Origin: an uncultured Muribaculaceae bacterium
Lineage (GTDB): Bacteria > Bacteroidota > Bacteroidia > Bacteroidales > Muribaculaceae
Length of the DNA stretch: 64,000 bases
Direction of reading: 5' to 3'
NCBI GenBank assembly: GCA_934675575.1
Contig: CAKUQQ010000003.1
Span: 124,001 to 188,000, forward strand
Shown here: one piece after another, positions 53,505 to 63,900 of the stretch
Layout of the letters: each line of letters opens with the position of its first letter
Numbering within the stretch: position 1 is the first letter of the stretch
Made by a program: the position numbers and the translations under genes
Notes under the pieces: model-generated
Databases searched by the model: none
Seen by the model: the letters and a program-made list of their open reading frames with translations, nothing else
What the model was told of the DNA's origin: nothing

Positions 53505-55184
53505 ATGAACTTAAAAGGAAAACTAAAACTGGCTTTTCTGGCCACATTGTGCCTGGGAAGCGGGGTGGCGAGTGCTGCGCCTGCGGCAAAGGCGGCAGGC
53601 GGCGAGCGAATTGCCAACATCATCAACTTTGTGCGCGGCTTTGAGCCGCGCGACACTGTGAACTGCAGCCGTGAAATCTTGCGCACCACGGTCAAGAACC
53701 AGATAGACATAATGCGTGAAAACAGCCTGACGGGCACTTTCTTGCTGCAATATGATGCACTGATTGATGGCGGTTTCCAGCAGCTCATGAAGCAGAACAG
53801 TGACGTGTGTGCCGATGTGGGCGCATGGTGGGAAATCACCCAACCCCACTGTGAGGCTGCCGGAATAAAGTGGCGCGGACGCTACAGCTGGGACTGGCAT
53901 GCGCAGTTTGACTTCTCCATAGGCTACGCGCCCGATGAGCGACTGAAGCTCGTGGACGTGTATATGGCTAAATTCAAGGAAATATTCGGCCACTATCCCA
54001 CGGCGGTGGGTAGCTGGTATCTCGACGGCACCACGCTGCAATACATGCACGAGAAATATGCTGTGGTGGCTTCGTGCATCTGCCGCGACCAGGTGGGGAC
54101 CGACGGCTACACCCTGTGGGGCGGCTACTGGCATGGCGGCTACTATCCGAGCAAGCAATATCTCTATATGCCGGCGCAGACGCGCGAGGGGCAGATTGAC
54201 GTGCCGGTGTTCAGAATGCTGGGTAGCGACCCTCTGCACCAATACGATGCCAAACTTGAGGGCAACGGGCAGGGTGTTGTGACACTCGAACCTGCCTACG
54301 CTGCCGGTGGAGGCTCGGAGTCGTATGTTGACTGGTATCTGAAGGTGATGACCAAAGACCCGTGCCTCGGCTACACCTATTTTCAGACCGGACAAGAAAA
54401 CTCCTTCGTTTGGCCGGTTGTGGCTCGCGGATTTGCCGTGCAGATGCCAAGACTTGCAAAATATCGCACTCTCGGCGAGTTGAAGTTGCAAACTTTGACT
54501 GAAACTGGCCGCGAATTTGCTAAAAAACACAAGGTTACGCCACCCACGGCGCAGGTCACGCTCAGCGACTATTCCAGCAAGAGCAACGACCATACCGTGT
54601 GGTTCAACAGCCGCTTCTATCGCACCAACCTCATAGTGGAAGGCAAGCACTTGCGCATTCGCGACATACACAAGTTTGACGAGCGCATGGCCTCGCCATA
54701 CTTGACCACGCCTGTCACGACCAACGATTTTGAGCTTAGCGCGCTGCCTGTGCTCGACGGCTTCGGCTGGAGCGGTGATGGCACCGTGGCCGGCATCAGA
54801 CCCTATTTCATCGACGCAAAGGGACGCAAAGTGGCCATGGAAGGCGGTCAACTCAAGGCTTGGAACGTGGGTGCCGACAAGTTGGTGGTGGCATGGCCGC
54901 TGACCAATCTGCCTGGTGCTGTTTTAACATTTGTTTTCACTGAAGGACAGATTAGCGTCAAGCTCGAAAAGGCTCCGCGAAGTGTTAAATGGTATATGGA
55001 AATGACCTCAAAAAGCGACAAAAAAGCCACCGTTTTTGAGGCAAACCCCAAGTCGTTGAATTATTCGTTTAATGGTTATAAGTATGATTGCCAGTTTATT
55101 AAAGGAAGCGTTTCGGGTTCTGCTGACGGCGGAATGTTAAAATTCACTCCATCGGCCAACACGCTTGTGTTAAAACTGAATTAA
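53505..55184 (+). CDS. Secreted enzyme-like protein, unassigned
   Basis: The 559-residue product has a signal peptide (MNLKGKLKLAFLATLCLGSGVASA). Residues about 40-320 look like a (beta/alpha) barrel of the GH57/polysaccharide-deacetylase kind: TGTFLLQYDALIDGG, YSWDWHAQFDFSIGYAPDER, FKEIFGHYPTAVGSWYLDG and CICRDQVGTDGYTLWGGYW. Residues about 330-559 are beta-rich. Candidate catalytic acids and metal ligands (Asp, His in WDWH; Asp in YLDG) exist, but I cannot name the family. It lies 39 bases after the GH127-like gene, so the two probably act on the same glycan. Confidence 0.65.
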   Translation: MNLKGKLKLAFLATLCLGSGVASAAPAAKAAGGERIANIINFVRGFEPRDTVNCSREILRTTVKNQIDIMRENSLTGTFLLQYDALIDGGFQQLMKQNSDVCADVGAWWEITQPHCEAAGIKWRGRYSWDWHAQFDFSIGYAPDERLKLVDVYMAKFKEIFGHYPTAVGSWYLDGTTLQYMHEKYAVVASCICRDQVGTDGYTLWGGYWHGGYYPSKQYLYMPAQTREGQIDVPVFRMLGSDPLHQYDAKLEGNGQGVVTLEPAYAAGGGSESYVDWYLKVMTKDPCLGYTYFQTGQENSFVWPVVARGFAVQMPRLAKYRTLGELKLQTLTETGREFAKKHKVTPPTAQVTLSDYSSKSNDHTVWFNSRFYRTNLIVEGKHLRIRDIHKFDERMASPYLTTPVTTNDFELSALPVLDGFGWSGDGTVAGIRPYFIDAKGRKVAMEGGQLKAWNVGADKLVVAWPLTNLPGAVLTFVFTEGQISVKLEKAPRSVKWYMEMTSKSDKKATVFEANPKSLNYSFNGYKYDCQFIKGSVSGSADGGMLKFTPSANTLVLKLN

Positions 55185-55673
55185 AGGGGGTGGATTTTAA
55201 GGTTTTTTCCGAAAATTATGTATATTTGCATATAAGATGTCTTTGAAACCAAAGGGAAAAGTGTCTTATTTAATCTGGTTGTCCATAAATGATTATTAAC
55301 AATTAGGTGAAAATGAGCGTAATAGTGATTTGCGTGCCATGCTGCGACGGTTGTTTGCAGCAGTGGGGCGTGAATTCGCCAGAGCCGATGAAATGGGGCT
55401 TTTGGCGCTTTGAAAATGTTAAACTGGTCTTAGGCATCGTGCGAGTGTGACAAAAGTGTAAAAACTGAGTTGCTTATATTATATAAGGTGTAAGAACAAT
55501 AATTAAAAACAAAAACGAAAGATAAATGACAAGAATGATTACAAGACAAATGCCCGACAGCTCATAGGCGCTGCGCAGGTCAACTAAACTAAAGAACTTT
55601 AGTGCTTTAATGATAATAAAAGAGAATAAATAAACAAATTATCTTAACTCAGTTAACCAATAATTTTTTTAAT
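55185..55673. other. Long leader region before the SusC gene
   Basis: The 489 bases contain a -7 element (55221-55228) and a hairpin (GCTGC 55341-55345 with GCAGC 55357-55361). They also contain a possible 45-residue Cys-rich open frame at 55313-55450 (starts MSVIVICVPCCDGC). No consensus riboswitch was recognised. Confidence 0.4.
55221..55228 (+). promoter_or_regulatory. -7 element for the susC-like gene
   Basis: TATATTTG lies 445 bases upstream of the SusC start. If used, the transcript has a very long leader. The -33 half is weak. Confidence 0.35.
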
Positions 55674-58600
55674 ATGGTGAACTTTAAAAACAAATTTAAA
55701 GAAAGTTCCTCACAAACCGGGAGCGGTTGGCAGCTGTGCCGACGCTTGACAATGGCCATAGCAATGGTGTCGTTGTTTGCGTTCGCCTCATTTGCCGACG
55801 TTTACACAGGTTATGTGACGGACGAAAATGACGAACCCGTCATCGGAGCCACCGTTGTTCAAAAAAACAAGACGACCAATGGTACCTCTACTGACATTGA
55901 CGGTAAGTTTGAATTAAACGTTGAGGGAAGTACCGCAACGCTGCTGATTCAGTACATTGGCCATCAAGACCAAACTGTGAAAGCTAAAGCCGGACAAGTG
56001 GTCCGCGTGAAGCTGGCAGAAAGTGCAACAAACCTCGAAGACGTAGTAGTTGTGGCTTACGGCCAGCAAAAGAAGACAACCGTGACAGGTTCTGTTGCCA
56101 CAGTTGACAACCGCGACATCAAGAAGAGTTCTGCAGCTCGTCTGGATAACGCATTGCAGGGCCGTATCACTGGTTTGGTGTCATTCCAGAACGGTGGTGG
56201 TCAGCCAGGTGTCGATGGCGCAACAATGTTCTTGCGTGGTGTCAGCTCAAACATCAACCAGAGCCCTCTGATTTTGGTCGATGGTGTGGAGCGTGACGTG
56301 ATTGGCCAGTTGGACCCTAACGAGGTTGAAAACGTGAGTGTGCTGAAAGATGCTTCGGCTACTGCCGTTTTCGGTGTGCGTGGTGCCAACGGTGTGATTC
56401 TCATCACCACCAAGCGTGGTCACGATGGCCGTCCTGACCTGAACATCAGTTTCGAGCAATCTTGGACTTCTTTCACAAAGAAGGACAGCCGCATTCACGC
56501 AATTGAGTGGATGAAGGTGCGCAACGAGGCTCTTGAGAACGATGGTCTGGAACATGCCTACAGCGACGATGTGCTTGAAAAATTCCAAAACAGATACTGG
56601 GGACTTGACCCAAATGCTGCTGACTATGAGCAACAAAAGAAGTGGCGCGACTATATGTATCCTGACCACTACTGGGTGAAGGAACTGTTCCGCGACACAA
56701 CTCCTCAATCAAAGGTTAACATCAACATGGCCGGTGGTACCGACAAGTTCAAATACTTCATCAACGTCGGCTACATTCATCAGGGTGGTAACACAAAGAA
56801 CGAGAAAGGCAAGCCTTATGGATTTGACCCATCAGTTAAGTCGGACCAATGGAAATTCCGCTCAAACTTGGACTACGACATCAACAAGTATTTCAAGGCA
56901 AGCTTGAGTTTGTCAACGTATATCCGTCAGAACAACCAACCTAACGCCAACGTTATGTATGGTGGCGACCTGAACTGGGCTATCCGCGATATGTTCAACC
57001 AGGCAATGACTATGCCTCCGATTTACGCAGGTCCACTCACAATCAAGCCAATGAACCCAGAGAATGAAACTGAGGAAGGCTTGGTTATCCAACCTAAGAA
57101 CTACGACCGTTCTCCATATCTGATTATGAACCGTTATGGTTATGCTCACGGCACCACTGTGAAGATGACCACCAACTTTGCGCTGTCTTACGACTTGAGC
57201 AAGGTTGTTACCAAGGGTTTGAACATCAGAGGTAGCATTTCTTACGACGCAAACGGTACACGTAACCGCGGTTCTAACTGCAACCAGTCAGTTTATAACG
57301 TGAACCAAGACTATGAGAATGGTAAATTTGACTATGCACTCAACGGTGACCTTGTGAGAACATACAACTTGTGGAGCAACTCAAGCTCTGACTACACTCT
57401 CAATATGCAGGCACAGTTGAACTACAACCGTCAGTTTGGCAGCCACGACGTTGGTGCAATGGTACTTGCACAACGCGACTACAGTGTGCCTGGCGACTGG
57501 CGTCCACACAATGTGATTGGTGTTGCAACACGTTTCACCTATGGTTATGATTCTCGCTACTTGCTTGAGTTCGACCTTGGTTACAACGGTTCTGAGCAGT
57601 TTGCGCCATCTAACCGTTTCGGTACATTCCCGGCATTCTCTGCAGGTTGGATTATCAGCAACGAAAAATTCATGGCATCTACCAAGAGCTGGCTCGACAA
57701 CTTGAAGGTTCGTGGTTCTTGGGGTCGTGTGGGTAGTGACGGTTACACTGGCTCATCAAGCCGCCGTTTCCTCTACATGGACAATATCTCATTTGGCACA
57801 AGCCAATGGGCTTCTGGTCTGGGAACTGGTTCTGTTCGCTCTATCAGCATTTCCAAGTATGCCAACCCGAACTTGAAGTGGGAGACTGCCGACAAGTTTG
57901 ACGTTGGTTTCGATATAGGCGTGCTCAAGTGCTTGACCCTCACGATGGACTACTACAAGGAGAAACGTAAAGACATTCTTATCAACCGTAACTCTGTGCC
58001 AGTGTTCCAGGGAACTCCTCTGAGCACTATACCTATGTATAACATGGGTCGCATCGACAACAACGGTCTTGAGTTTGAACTTGGTTTCAACAAGAATGTG
58101 GCTAAAGACCTCAACATCAACGCTAAGGTTAACTGGGGTACGAACCACAACATCGTGAAGGAATGGGACGAAGCAGAGCGTGACGAGTCATATCCTTACC
58201 GCTACCGCACCGAGGGTTATCCTCTGGGACAGTGCTGGGGTTACAAGATTGACTACTCTTCTAACGATGGTTTCTTCGTGTCGAAAGAAGATGTGGAGCA
58301 CTACGGACAAACTTACAACGAGGCAACTGGCGCATGGGAAGGTCAGAAGATTACCTACGCAAGCGGTAGCCCGCGTCCTGGCGACTTCAAGTATGTTGAC
58401 CTCAATGGCGACGGTGTGATTGACGACCACGATGTGATGCCACTCAAGCACTCTACTACTCCAGGTATCACTTGGGGCTGCAGCTTGGGTCTCGACTACA
58501 AGAATGTGGACTTCGCCATCTTCTTCGCCGGTCTCGGTCGCTTCTCTCAAAACTACAGCGGATCAAACGTATATGAGGTTACAGGTGCAGGTTGCTACTA

Positions 58601-58940
58601 TGAGTATCAGCGCACTGCATGGACAGCTGAGCGCTGGGCCAATGGTGACAAGATTACTTATCCTGCATTGTCAACCACAACTTCTGTGAGTTTGCGTGCC
58701 AACGACTTCTTCACTATGAAGCGTTCTTACACTCGTCTGAAGAACTTAATCATTGGCTACACTCTGCCACGCACTTGGCTCAAGGCCGTAGGCATCAAGA
58801 GCTTGCGTGTATATGCCAGCGGTGAGAACCTGTTCGTGTGGGATTCTCTGAGAATGAAACACATCGACCCAGAGCAGTCTGATGCCATTGGTTATCCTAT
58901 CTCTAAGAACATGACCGTAGGTGTGAATGTTAATTTCTAA
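55674..58940 (+). CDS. SusC/RagA-type TonB-linked outer-membrane transporter
   Basis: The 1088-residue product has a signal segment (LTMAIAMVSLFAFASFA) and a carboxypeptidase-like beta domain (about 44-125, GYVTDENDEPVIGATVVQ). The SusC TonB box region DVVVVAYGQQKK, a plug domain (VDGATMFLRGV, PLILVDGVERD, VLKDASATAVFGVRGANGVILITTKRG) and a 22-strand barrel follow. It carries the SusC marker DLNGDGVIDDHDV near the C-terminus. It imports oligosaccharides together with the SusD-like lipoprotein encoded 15 bases downstream (from the chosen ATG). Confidence 0.96.
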   Translation: MVNFKNKFKESSSQTGSGWQLCRRLTMAIAMVSLFAFASFADVYTGYVTDENDEPVIGATVVQKNKTTNGTSTDIDGKFELNVEGSTATLLIQYIGHQDQTVKAKAGQVVRVKLAESATNLEDVVVVAYGQQKKTTVTGSVATVDNRDIKKSSAARLDNALQGRITGLVSFQNGGGQPGVDGATMFLRGVSSNINQSPLILVDGVERDVIGQLDPNEVENVSVLKDASATAVFGVRGANGVILITTKRGHDGRPDLNISFEQSWTSFTKKDSRIHAIEWMKVRNEALENDGLEHAYSDDVLEKFQNRYWGLDPNAADYEQQKKWRDYMYPDHYWVKELFRDTTPQSKVNINMAGGTDKFKYFINVGYIHQGGNTKNEKGKPYGFDPSVKSDQWKFRSNLDYDINKYFKASLSLSTYIRQNNQPNANVMYGGDLNWAIRDMFNQAMTMPPIYAGPLTIKPMNPENETEEGLVIQPKNYDRSPYLIMNRYGYAHGTTVKMTTNFALSYDLSKVVTKGLNIRGSISYDANGTRNRGSNCNQSVYNVNQDYENGKFDYALNGDLVRTYNLWSNSSSDYTLNMQAQLNYNRQFGSHDVGAMVLAQRDYSVPGDWRPHNVIGVATRFTYGYDSRYLLEFDLGYNGSEQFAPSNRFGTFPAFSAGWIISNEKFMASTKSWLDNLKVRGSWGRVGSDGYTGSSSRRFLYMDNISFGTSQWASGLGTGSVRSISISKYANPNLKWETADKFDVGFDIGVLKCLTLTMDYYKEKRKDILINRNSVPVFQGTPLSTIPMYNMGRIDNNGLEFELGFNKNVAKDLNINAKVNWGTNHNIVKEWDEAERDESYPYRYRTEGYPLGQCWGYKIDYSSNDGFFVSKEDVEHYGQTYNEATGAWEGQKITYASGSPRPGDFKYVDLNGDGVIDDHDVMPLKHSTTPGITWGCSLGLDYKNVDFAIFFAGLGRFSQNYSGSNVYEVTGAGCYYEYQRTAWTAERWANGDKITYPALSTTTSVSLRANDFFTMKRSYTRLKNLIIGYTLPRTWLKAVGIKSLRVYASGENLFVWDSLRMKHIDPEQSDAIGYPISKNMTVGVNVNF

Positions 58941-58955
58941 AGTTTGAATATAATC

Positions 58956-60962
58956 ATGAGATATAATAAAATAATTTATGCTGCTTTGGCTTGCTTGTCG
59001 ATGGGCGCATTCTCATCTTGCTCCGGAATTCTGGACAAGGCGCCTGACGGCAAAATCAAACCTGAAGAGATCTTTTCTAATCAAGATCGTATAGAAGCTT
59101 ATTTGCAGACAATATATAGTGCAATGCCCCAAAAGGGTTCTGTGTATTATTTCTGGTCGAGAGGACCAGCTTGCTGGTGCGACGATGCTTGGGACGGCGA
59201 CTACGTTGACGTGGACTGGGCTGCATCGGCACAGCTCTATAAGGGTGCTGCATCGGCTGGCTCGTTCCCAATCTGGGACGTGAACGACCAGGGCAACAAC
59301 TCAAGCTACTGGAGTCGTTACTGGTATAAAATCCACGATTGCGGAGTGTTGCTTGAGGAACTTGCCACTACTGACAAGATTAAGGACGAGGCCGATCGCC
59401 GCCGCTTCACAGCCGAGGCTCACTTGCTCCGTGCCTACTACTACAGCGAGCTTGTGAAATGGTTCGGCACTGGTTTGCCACTCATTGACAAACCACTTGA
59501 CTACCGCACCATCGACCAGCAAATGGCCAGTGTGAAGAAGGCTTCTTATTTTGAGACGGTGAAGTTCATTATGGACGACTGCGATGCTGCCATCAACTGT
59601 GACGAGATGCCAATGCGCATCACTACTGGCACACAGAACCAGCGTGTGCACAAGGCTTTGGCTTATGCCATCAAGTCGCGCATGGCTGTGTATGCTGCCA
59701 GTCCACTGTATTGCGACGGTGAGAACCACTGGGATTGGGCCTACGAAATCACCAAGGAGAGTTTGAACGCTCTTCGCGATGCTGGTTTCAAGCTTTATAA
59801 CACGATGGTTGATACCGACCTTTATGGCGGTAGCCGCGCATATTTCGGTCCAGACCGTGGTTACCCACGCTCAATGAAGCGCGCTGCCGGTATATATAAT
59901 GAGTATTTCTGCAACGACCAGAGCGACACAGACTCTCCTAACGACATGGAGACAATCTGGCAATTGCCTGGTGGCGGTGGCAACTTCCAAACAGAAGGTA
60001 TCGGTGCCATTGGTCAATATAAGTGCGGTACTAACCCATCGCAGGAAATCGTTGACTGCTTCGAGACTATTGACGGTGAGCCAATCCTTGACCTTGCCAA
60101 GCCATATCTTGACGAGGAGACTCACTTGCAGCCAAACTACAACCCGAACAACACCAAGTATAACCCGGAAGACCCATACGCTAACCGCGACCCGCGCTTC
60201 TATGCCGACATCTATTACAACGGCTCTAAGCGTTATTGCTGGTGGCCATTCCCAGAGACTGCCGACAGTCCTGAGAACTATGACTCAAAGAACAGCAACA
60301 ATAACAAGGGTGGCATACGCACACGTGTGATTGCCACATGGGAAGGCGAGAAATGGACAGGAACTGCACAAACAGGCCGTATGTTCACTCGTACTGGTTA
60401 CTTTATCCGCAAGTTCTATGACCCACGCACATCTTCTGACCAAGTGCGCAACCGCAGTCATCACAAGGACTACCGTTTTGCCGAGATACTTCTCAACTTT
60501 GCCGAGGCAGCCATATATAGCGGCCACGACGATGAGGCAATATCTGCAATCAACGAGGTGCGCAAGCGTGTGAGCATGCCAGAACTTCCTGAGGACATCT
60601 CTCATGAGAACTTGATTTTGCGCTACAAGAACGAGCGTCGTGTGGAGTTTGCATTTGAGGAGCAACGTATCTTCGACGTGCGTCGCTGGCACAACCCAGA
60701 TGAGAACTTGGCAACAACCGACAAATGGATTACCAAGATGTCGATTCAGCTCAAGAAAAATGCCGACGGCAAGCCTGTTGACGCCAATGGCAACGTAATC
60801 ACCGACAAAACTGGTGCATTCGTTTACATCTACACACGTAAACCAGCGGTTTATGAGCGTCACATGTGGGAGAACAAGTGGCTTAAATTCCCGATTCCAT
60901 TGTCTGAAATCAATCGTATCCGCTCACTTGGTGGCGACGATTGGCAAAATCCAGGCTGGTAA
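58956..60962 (+). CDS. SusD/RagB-type surface glycan-binding lipoprotein
   Basis: I choose the ATG at 58956 (668 residues, MRYNKIIYAALACLSMGAFSSCSG) over the TTG at 58944. It begins with a lipoprotein signal ending in FSSC. The TPR-like helical SusD core is visible: FSNQDRIEAYLQTIYSAM near the N-terminus, EAHLLRAYYYSELVKWFG, and the C-terminal RFAEILLNFAEAAIYSGHDDEAISAINEVRKR and FAFEEQRIFDVRRW. It caps the SusC barrel and binds the incoming glycan. A second SusC-like gene follows after 20 bases. Confidence 0.96.
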   Translation: MRYNKIIYAALACLSMGAFSSCSGILDKAPDGKIKPEEIFSNQDRIEAYLQTIYSAMPQKGSVYYFWSRGPACWCDDAWDGDYVDVDWAASAQLYKGAASAGSFPIWDVNDQGNNSSYWSRYWYKIHDCGVLLEELATTDKIKDEADRRRFTAEAHLLRAYYYSELVKWFGTGLPLIDKPLDYRTIDQQMASVKKASYFETVKFIMDDCDAAINCDEMPMRITTGTQNQRVHKALAYAIKSRMAVYAASPLYCDGENHWDWAYEITKESLNALRDAGFKLYNTMVDTDLYGGSRAYFGPDRGYPRSMKRAAGIYNEYFCNDQSDTDSPNDMETIWQLPGGGGNFQTEGIGAIGQYKCGTNPSQEIVDCFETIDGEPILDLAKPYLDEETHLQPNYNPNNTKYNPEDPYANRDPRFYADIYYNGSKRYCWWPFPETADSPENYDSKNSNNNKGGIRTRVIATWEGEKWTGTAQTGRMFTRTGYFIRKFYDPRTSSDQVRNRSHHKDYRFAEILLNFAEAAIYSGHDDEAISAINEVRKRVSMPELPEDISHENLILRYKNERRVEFAFEEQRIFDVRRWHNPDENLATTDKWITKMSIQLKKNADGKPVDANGNVITDKTGAFVYIYTRKPAVYERHMWENKWLKFPIPLSEINRIRSLGGDDWQNPGW

Positions 60963-60982
60963 TTATTAATTAGTAAAAATCA

Positions 60983-63900
60983 TGAATATGATTAAATATA
61001 TTTCAAGAATATTTATGTTGCTCTTGCTGGCATGCTCAGGCATGACCATGCAGGCAGCCGAAGCCACTACTCAAGGCACGGTGCGTGATGTCTATGGAAA
61101 TCCCGTGTTTGGCGCAGTCGTGTATAATGCCGACGGTGTGAGTATTGGTACTACCGATGTTGACGGCGTGTTTAAGACACCGGTGTCAAATTTGGATTCG
61201 AAGGTTAAGATTGCTTTCCTCGGTTATCAGACCGTGGAGACAACCCTGACTTCTGGAATGGAAGTGGAACTTCCGTTTGATGCATCAAACAAGAATCAGA
61301 AAATTCATATTGGTAACCGCGAGATTGAGCGTCAAGACTTCGGTGGCGCAGTTGACGTGGCAGTGGGCTCTAAGCTCGACCGCCAGCCAGTGGCACGCTT
61401 TACCTCAACTTTTGCCGGCAATTTCCCAAGCATTATTGCCAAGGAAGGCGACACTGAGTTGACTCGCGAGACATTCTCCTATCAGGTGCGCGGCATGAGT
61501 GACCCTCACGCAACCTCTCCACTTGTTGTGATTGATGGCTCTATCTGCTATCCTGGCACCGAGGAGTCTTCGCTGGCTTACTTGACTACAAGCGAAATAG
61601 AATCAGTTACTGTGCTGAAAGACGCTGCTTCGCAAGCAGTGTATGGCGGTCAGGGCGCAAATGGTGTGATTGTAATCACCACCAAGCGAGGCACTGCCGG
61701 CGACTTGCGTGTGAACGCCTATCTCGACGCTTCTATCAGCCAAATGTCGGTTACTCCAAAGTTTGTCAGCTCATATCAGTATGCCAAGCTGCGCAATGAG
61801 GCAGCCTATAACGACGGCTTGGGCAGAAACTACTACTTCTCGCCTGAGCAGATTGAAGGCTACCGCACTGGCAGTGACCCATATCTCTACCCCAACAACA
61901 ACTGGCGCTCACAGCTGATGCGCAAGTGGGTGTTCATGCAGCGCGCCGCATTTGATGTGTCGGGTGGTAGCGACTGGGTGAAATATTATGTTAACGCCAA
62001 CTTCCTGCACGATGGCGGTACATTCCACGCTGAGGACAACACAGCTCGCTACAAGAGTGGTGACTACGACAACAGTTTTAGCACCAATACCAACTACATC
62101 TGGGTGAACTTCCGCAGCAATGTGGAGGCCAAGATTTGCAGCTGGTTGAGTTCTCGCCTCAACATCTCCGGTAACGTGAAACGTGAGCACACTCCTGGTG
62201 GCGGCAACACGCTCCAAGGCATCTATCCTTTAATGTTTGTCACCCCACCAACAACTTATGGACCAGTCACACCTACATTCTATAACGAGGACGGCACGGT
62301 GAACGAGGATATGGGTTATCCTGGTGACCAAGTGATTGTGACCGAGAAGTGGAACAACAACGCATTTGCCATGGTTAATCGTAGCGGTTTCCAAGACCGC
62401 AACGAGACCAATATCAATGCTGCTTGCACACTTGATGTGAACCTTGATGGTCTCACCAAAGGTCTGCACCTGAGCGGTGTGTTTGGCTACCACACATACG
62501 CCTATAAGATGAACGGTATGAACGTGTCTTATCGTCGCTACATTCTCGACGAGTCGAGCAGCGACTTCACATTCAAGCGCAACGGCGCCACTGAGGATAG
62601 CCCACTTACTGCCACAGGTGGCCGTAGCAGCTACTTCAACTTGAACTACCGTGCTTATCTTGATTACAATCGCACTTTCAACGGAGTACACAATGTGCAA
62701 GCACAGGGCTTTGCCTACCTGCTGCAATATGAAAATGACAACCTGCCATACAACTTTGTGAACTCGGGCGTTGATGTGAGCTACAACTTCGACCATCGCT
62801 ACTCGATTCGTGGCGTGCTCTCTTACTCTGGTTGCGACCTCTATGCCCGCCAGAGCCGCTGGCAGACATTGCCTGCCATCTCATTGGCATGGAACATCAC
62901 CAACGAACCATACATCAAGAATCTGGACTGCATGAAGTGGTTGACCAACGCCCGCTTGCGTTACACCACCGGTAAGACTGGTAACTCGCGTAACAATGTG
63001 AGCAGCCGTTACCTGTTTGAGGACAATGTGAACTTCACCAGTGGTGGCGGTTTGCTCTATCGTGGCTCTCTGACCACAGAGAAGACCATCGGTAACCCGA
63101 ACCTGCATGCCGAGACAATGAAGAAGTGGAATGTGGGTATTGACCTTGGCTTCTTGAACATGATTGACTTCACATTTGACGTGTACCGCGAGACAATGAA
63201 TGACTGGATTATCCAAAATACACTTGACATTCCTGAGTTCCAGGGAGCTCCATTGAGTTCTTATCCTGTGACCAACACCGGTATCTTCCACAACAAGGGT
63301 TGGGAGGCTACACTCAACATCTCTAAGAACTATAAGAACTGGGGCTTCAGTGTGGGCGGCTTCCTTGCCTACAATGACAACAAGGTGATTTATAGCGCAG
63401 AGGCTACTCGTGGCGATGATTATGCTTATCCTTACCAAAGTCAAGGCTTTGAGTATGGTGAGACATTTGGTTACCTCGTGGACTACAGCAACGGCAATGG
63501 CTTGTTTAACTTCAAGGAGGAAATCAATGACTGGCCAAAATATTCGTTCGGCACACCTCGTGTGGGTGACTTTAAATATAAGGATCTCAATGGCGATGGC
63601 GTGATTGATGCAAAAGACCAAGCACCTATCTCAACAGGTCAAATTCCGAGTTGGAACTTCGGTTGGAACGGCTATGTGCGCTATGGCGACTTCGACCTTT
63701 CATTCATGTTCCAGGGCGTGGGCGACTGGGTGCGTGCAAGCCATGACATAGGCTTTTTGGAAACAGATTATGACGGTGTGTTCTCTCCAGTGCACTACAA
63801 TGCCTGGACTGCTGAGCGCTGGTTTAATGATGAAAAAATCACTTATCCGGCACTTTCCACAAAGAATGGCACTAACTTGAACGTGCTCAACAACTACTAT

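Noticed and set aside
53523..54851. 442-codon minus-strand open frame
   Set aside because: It is antisense to the secreted enzyme-like gene and lacks a signal or domain pattern.
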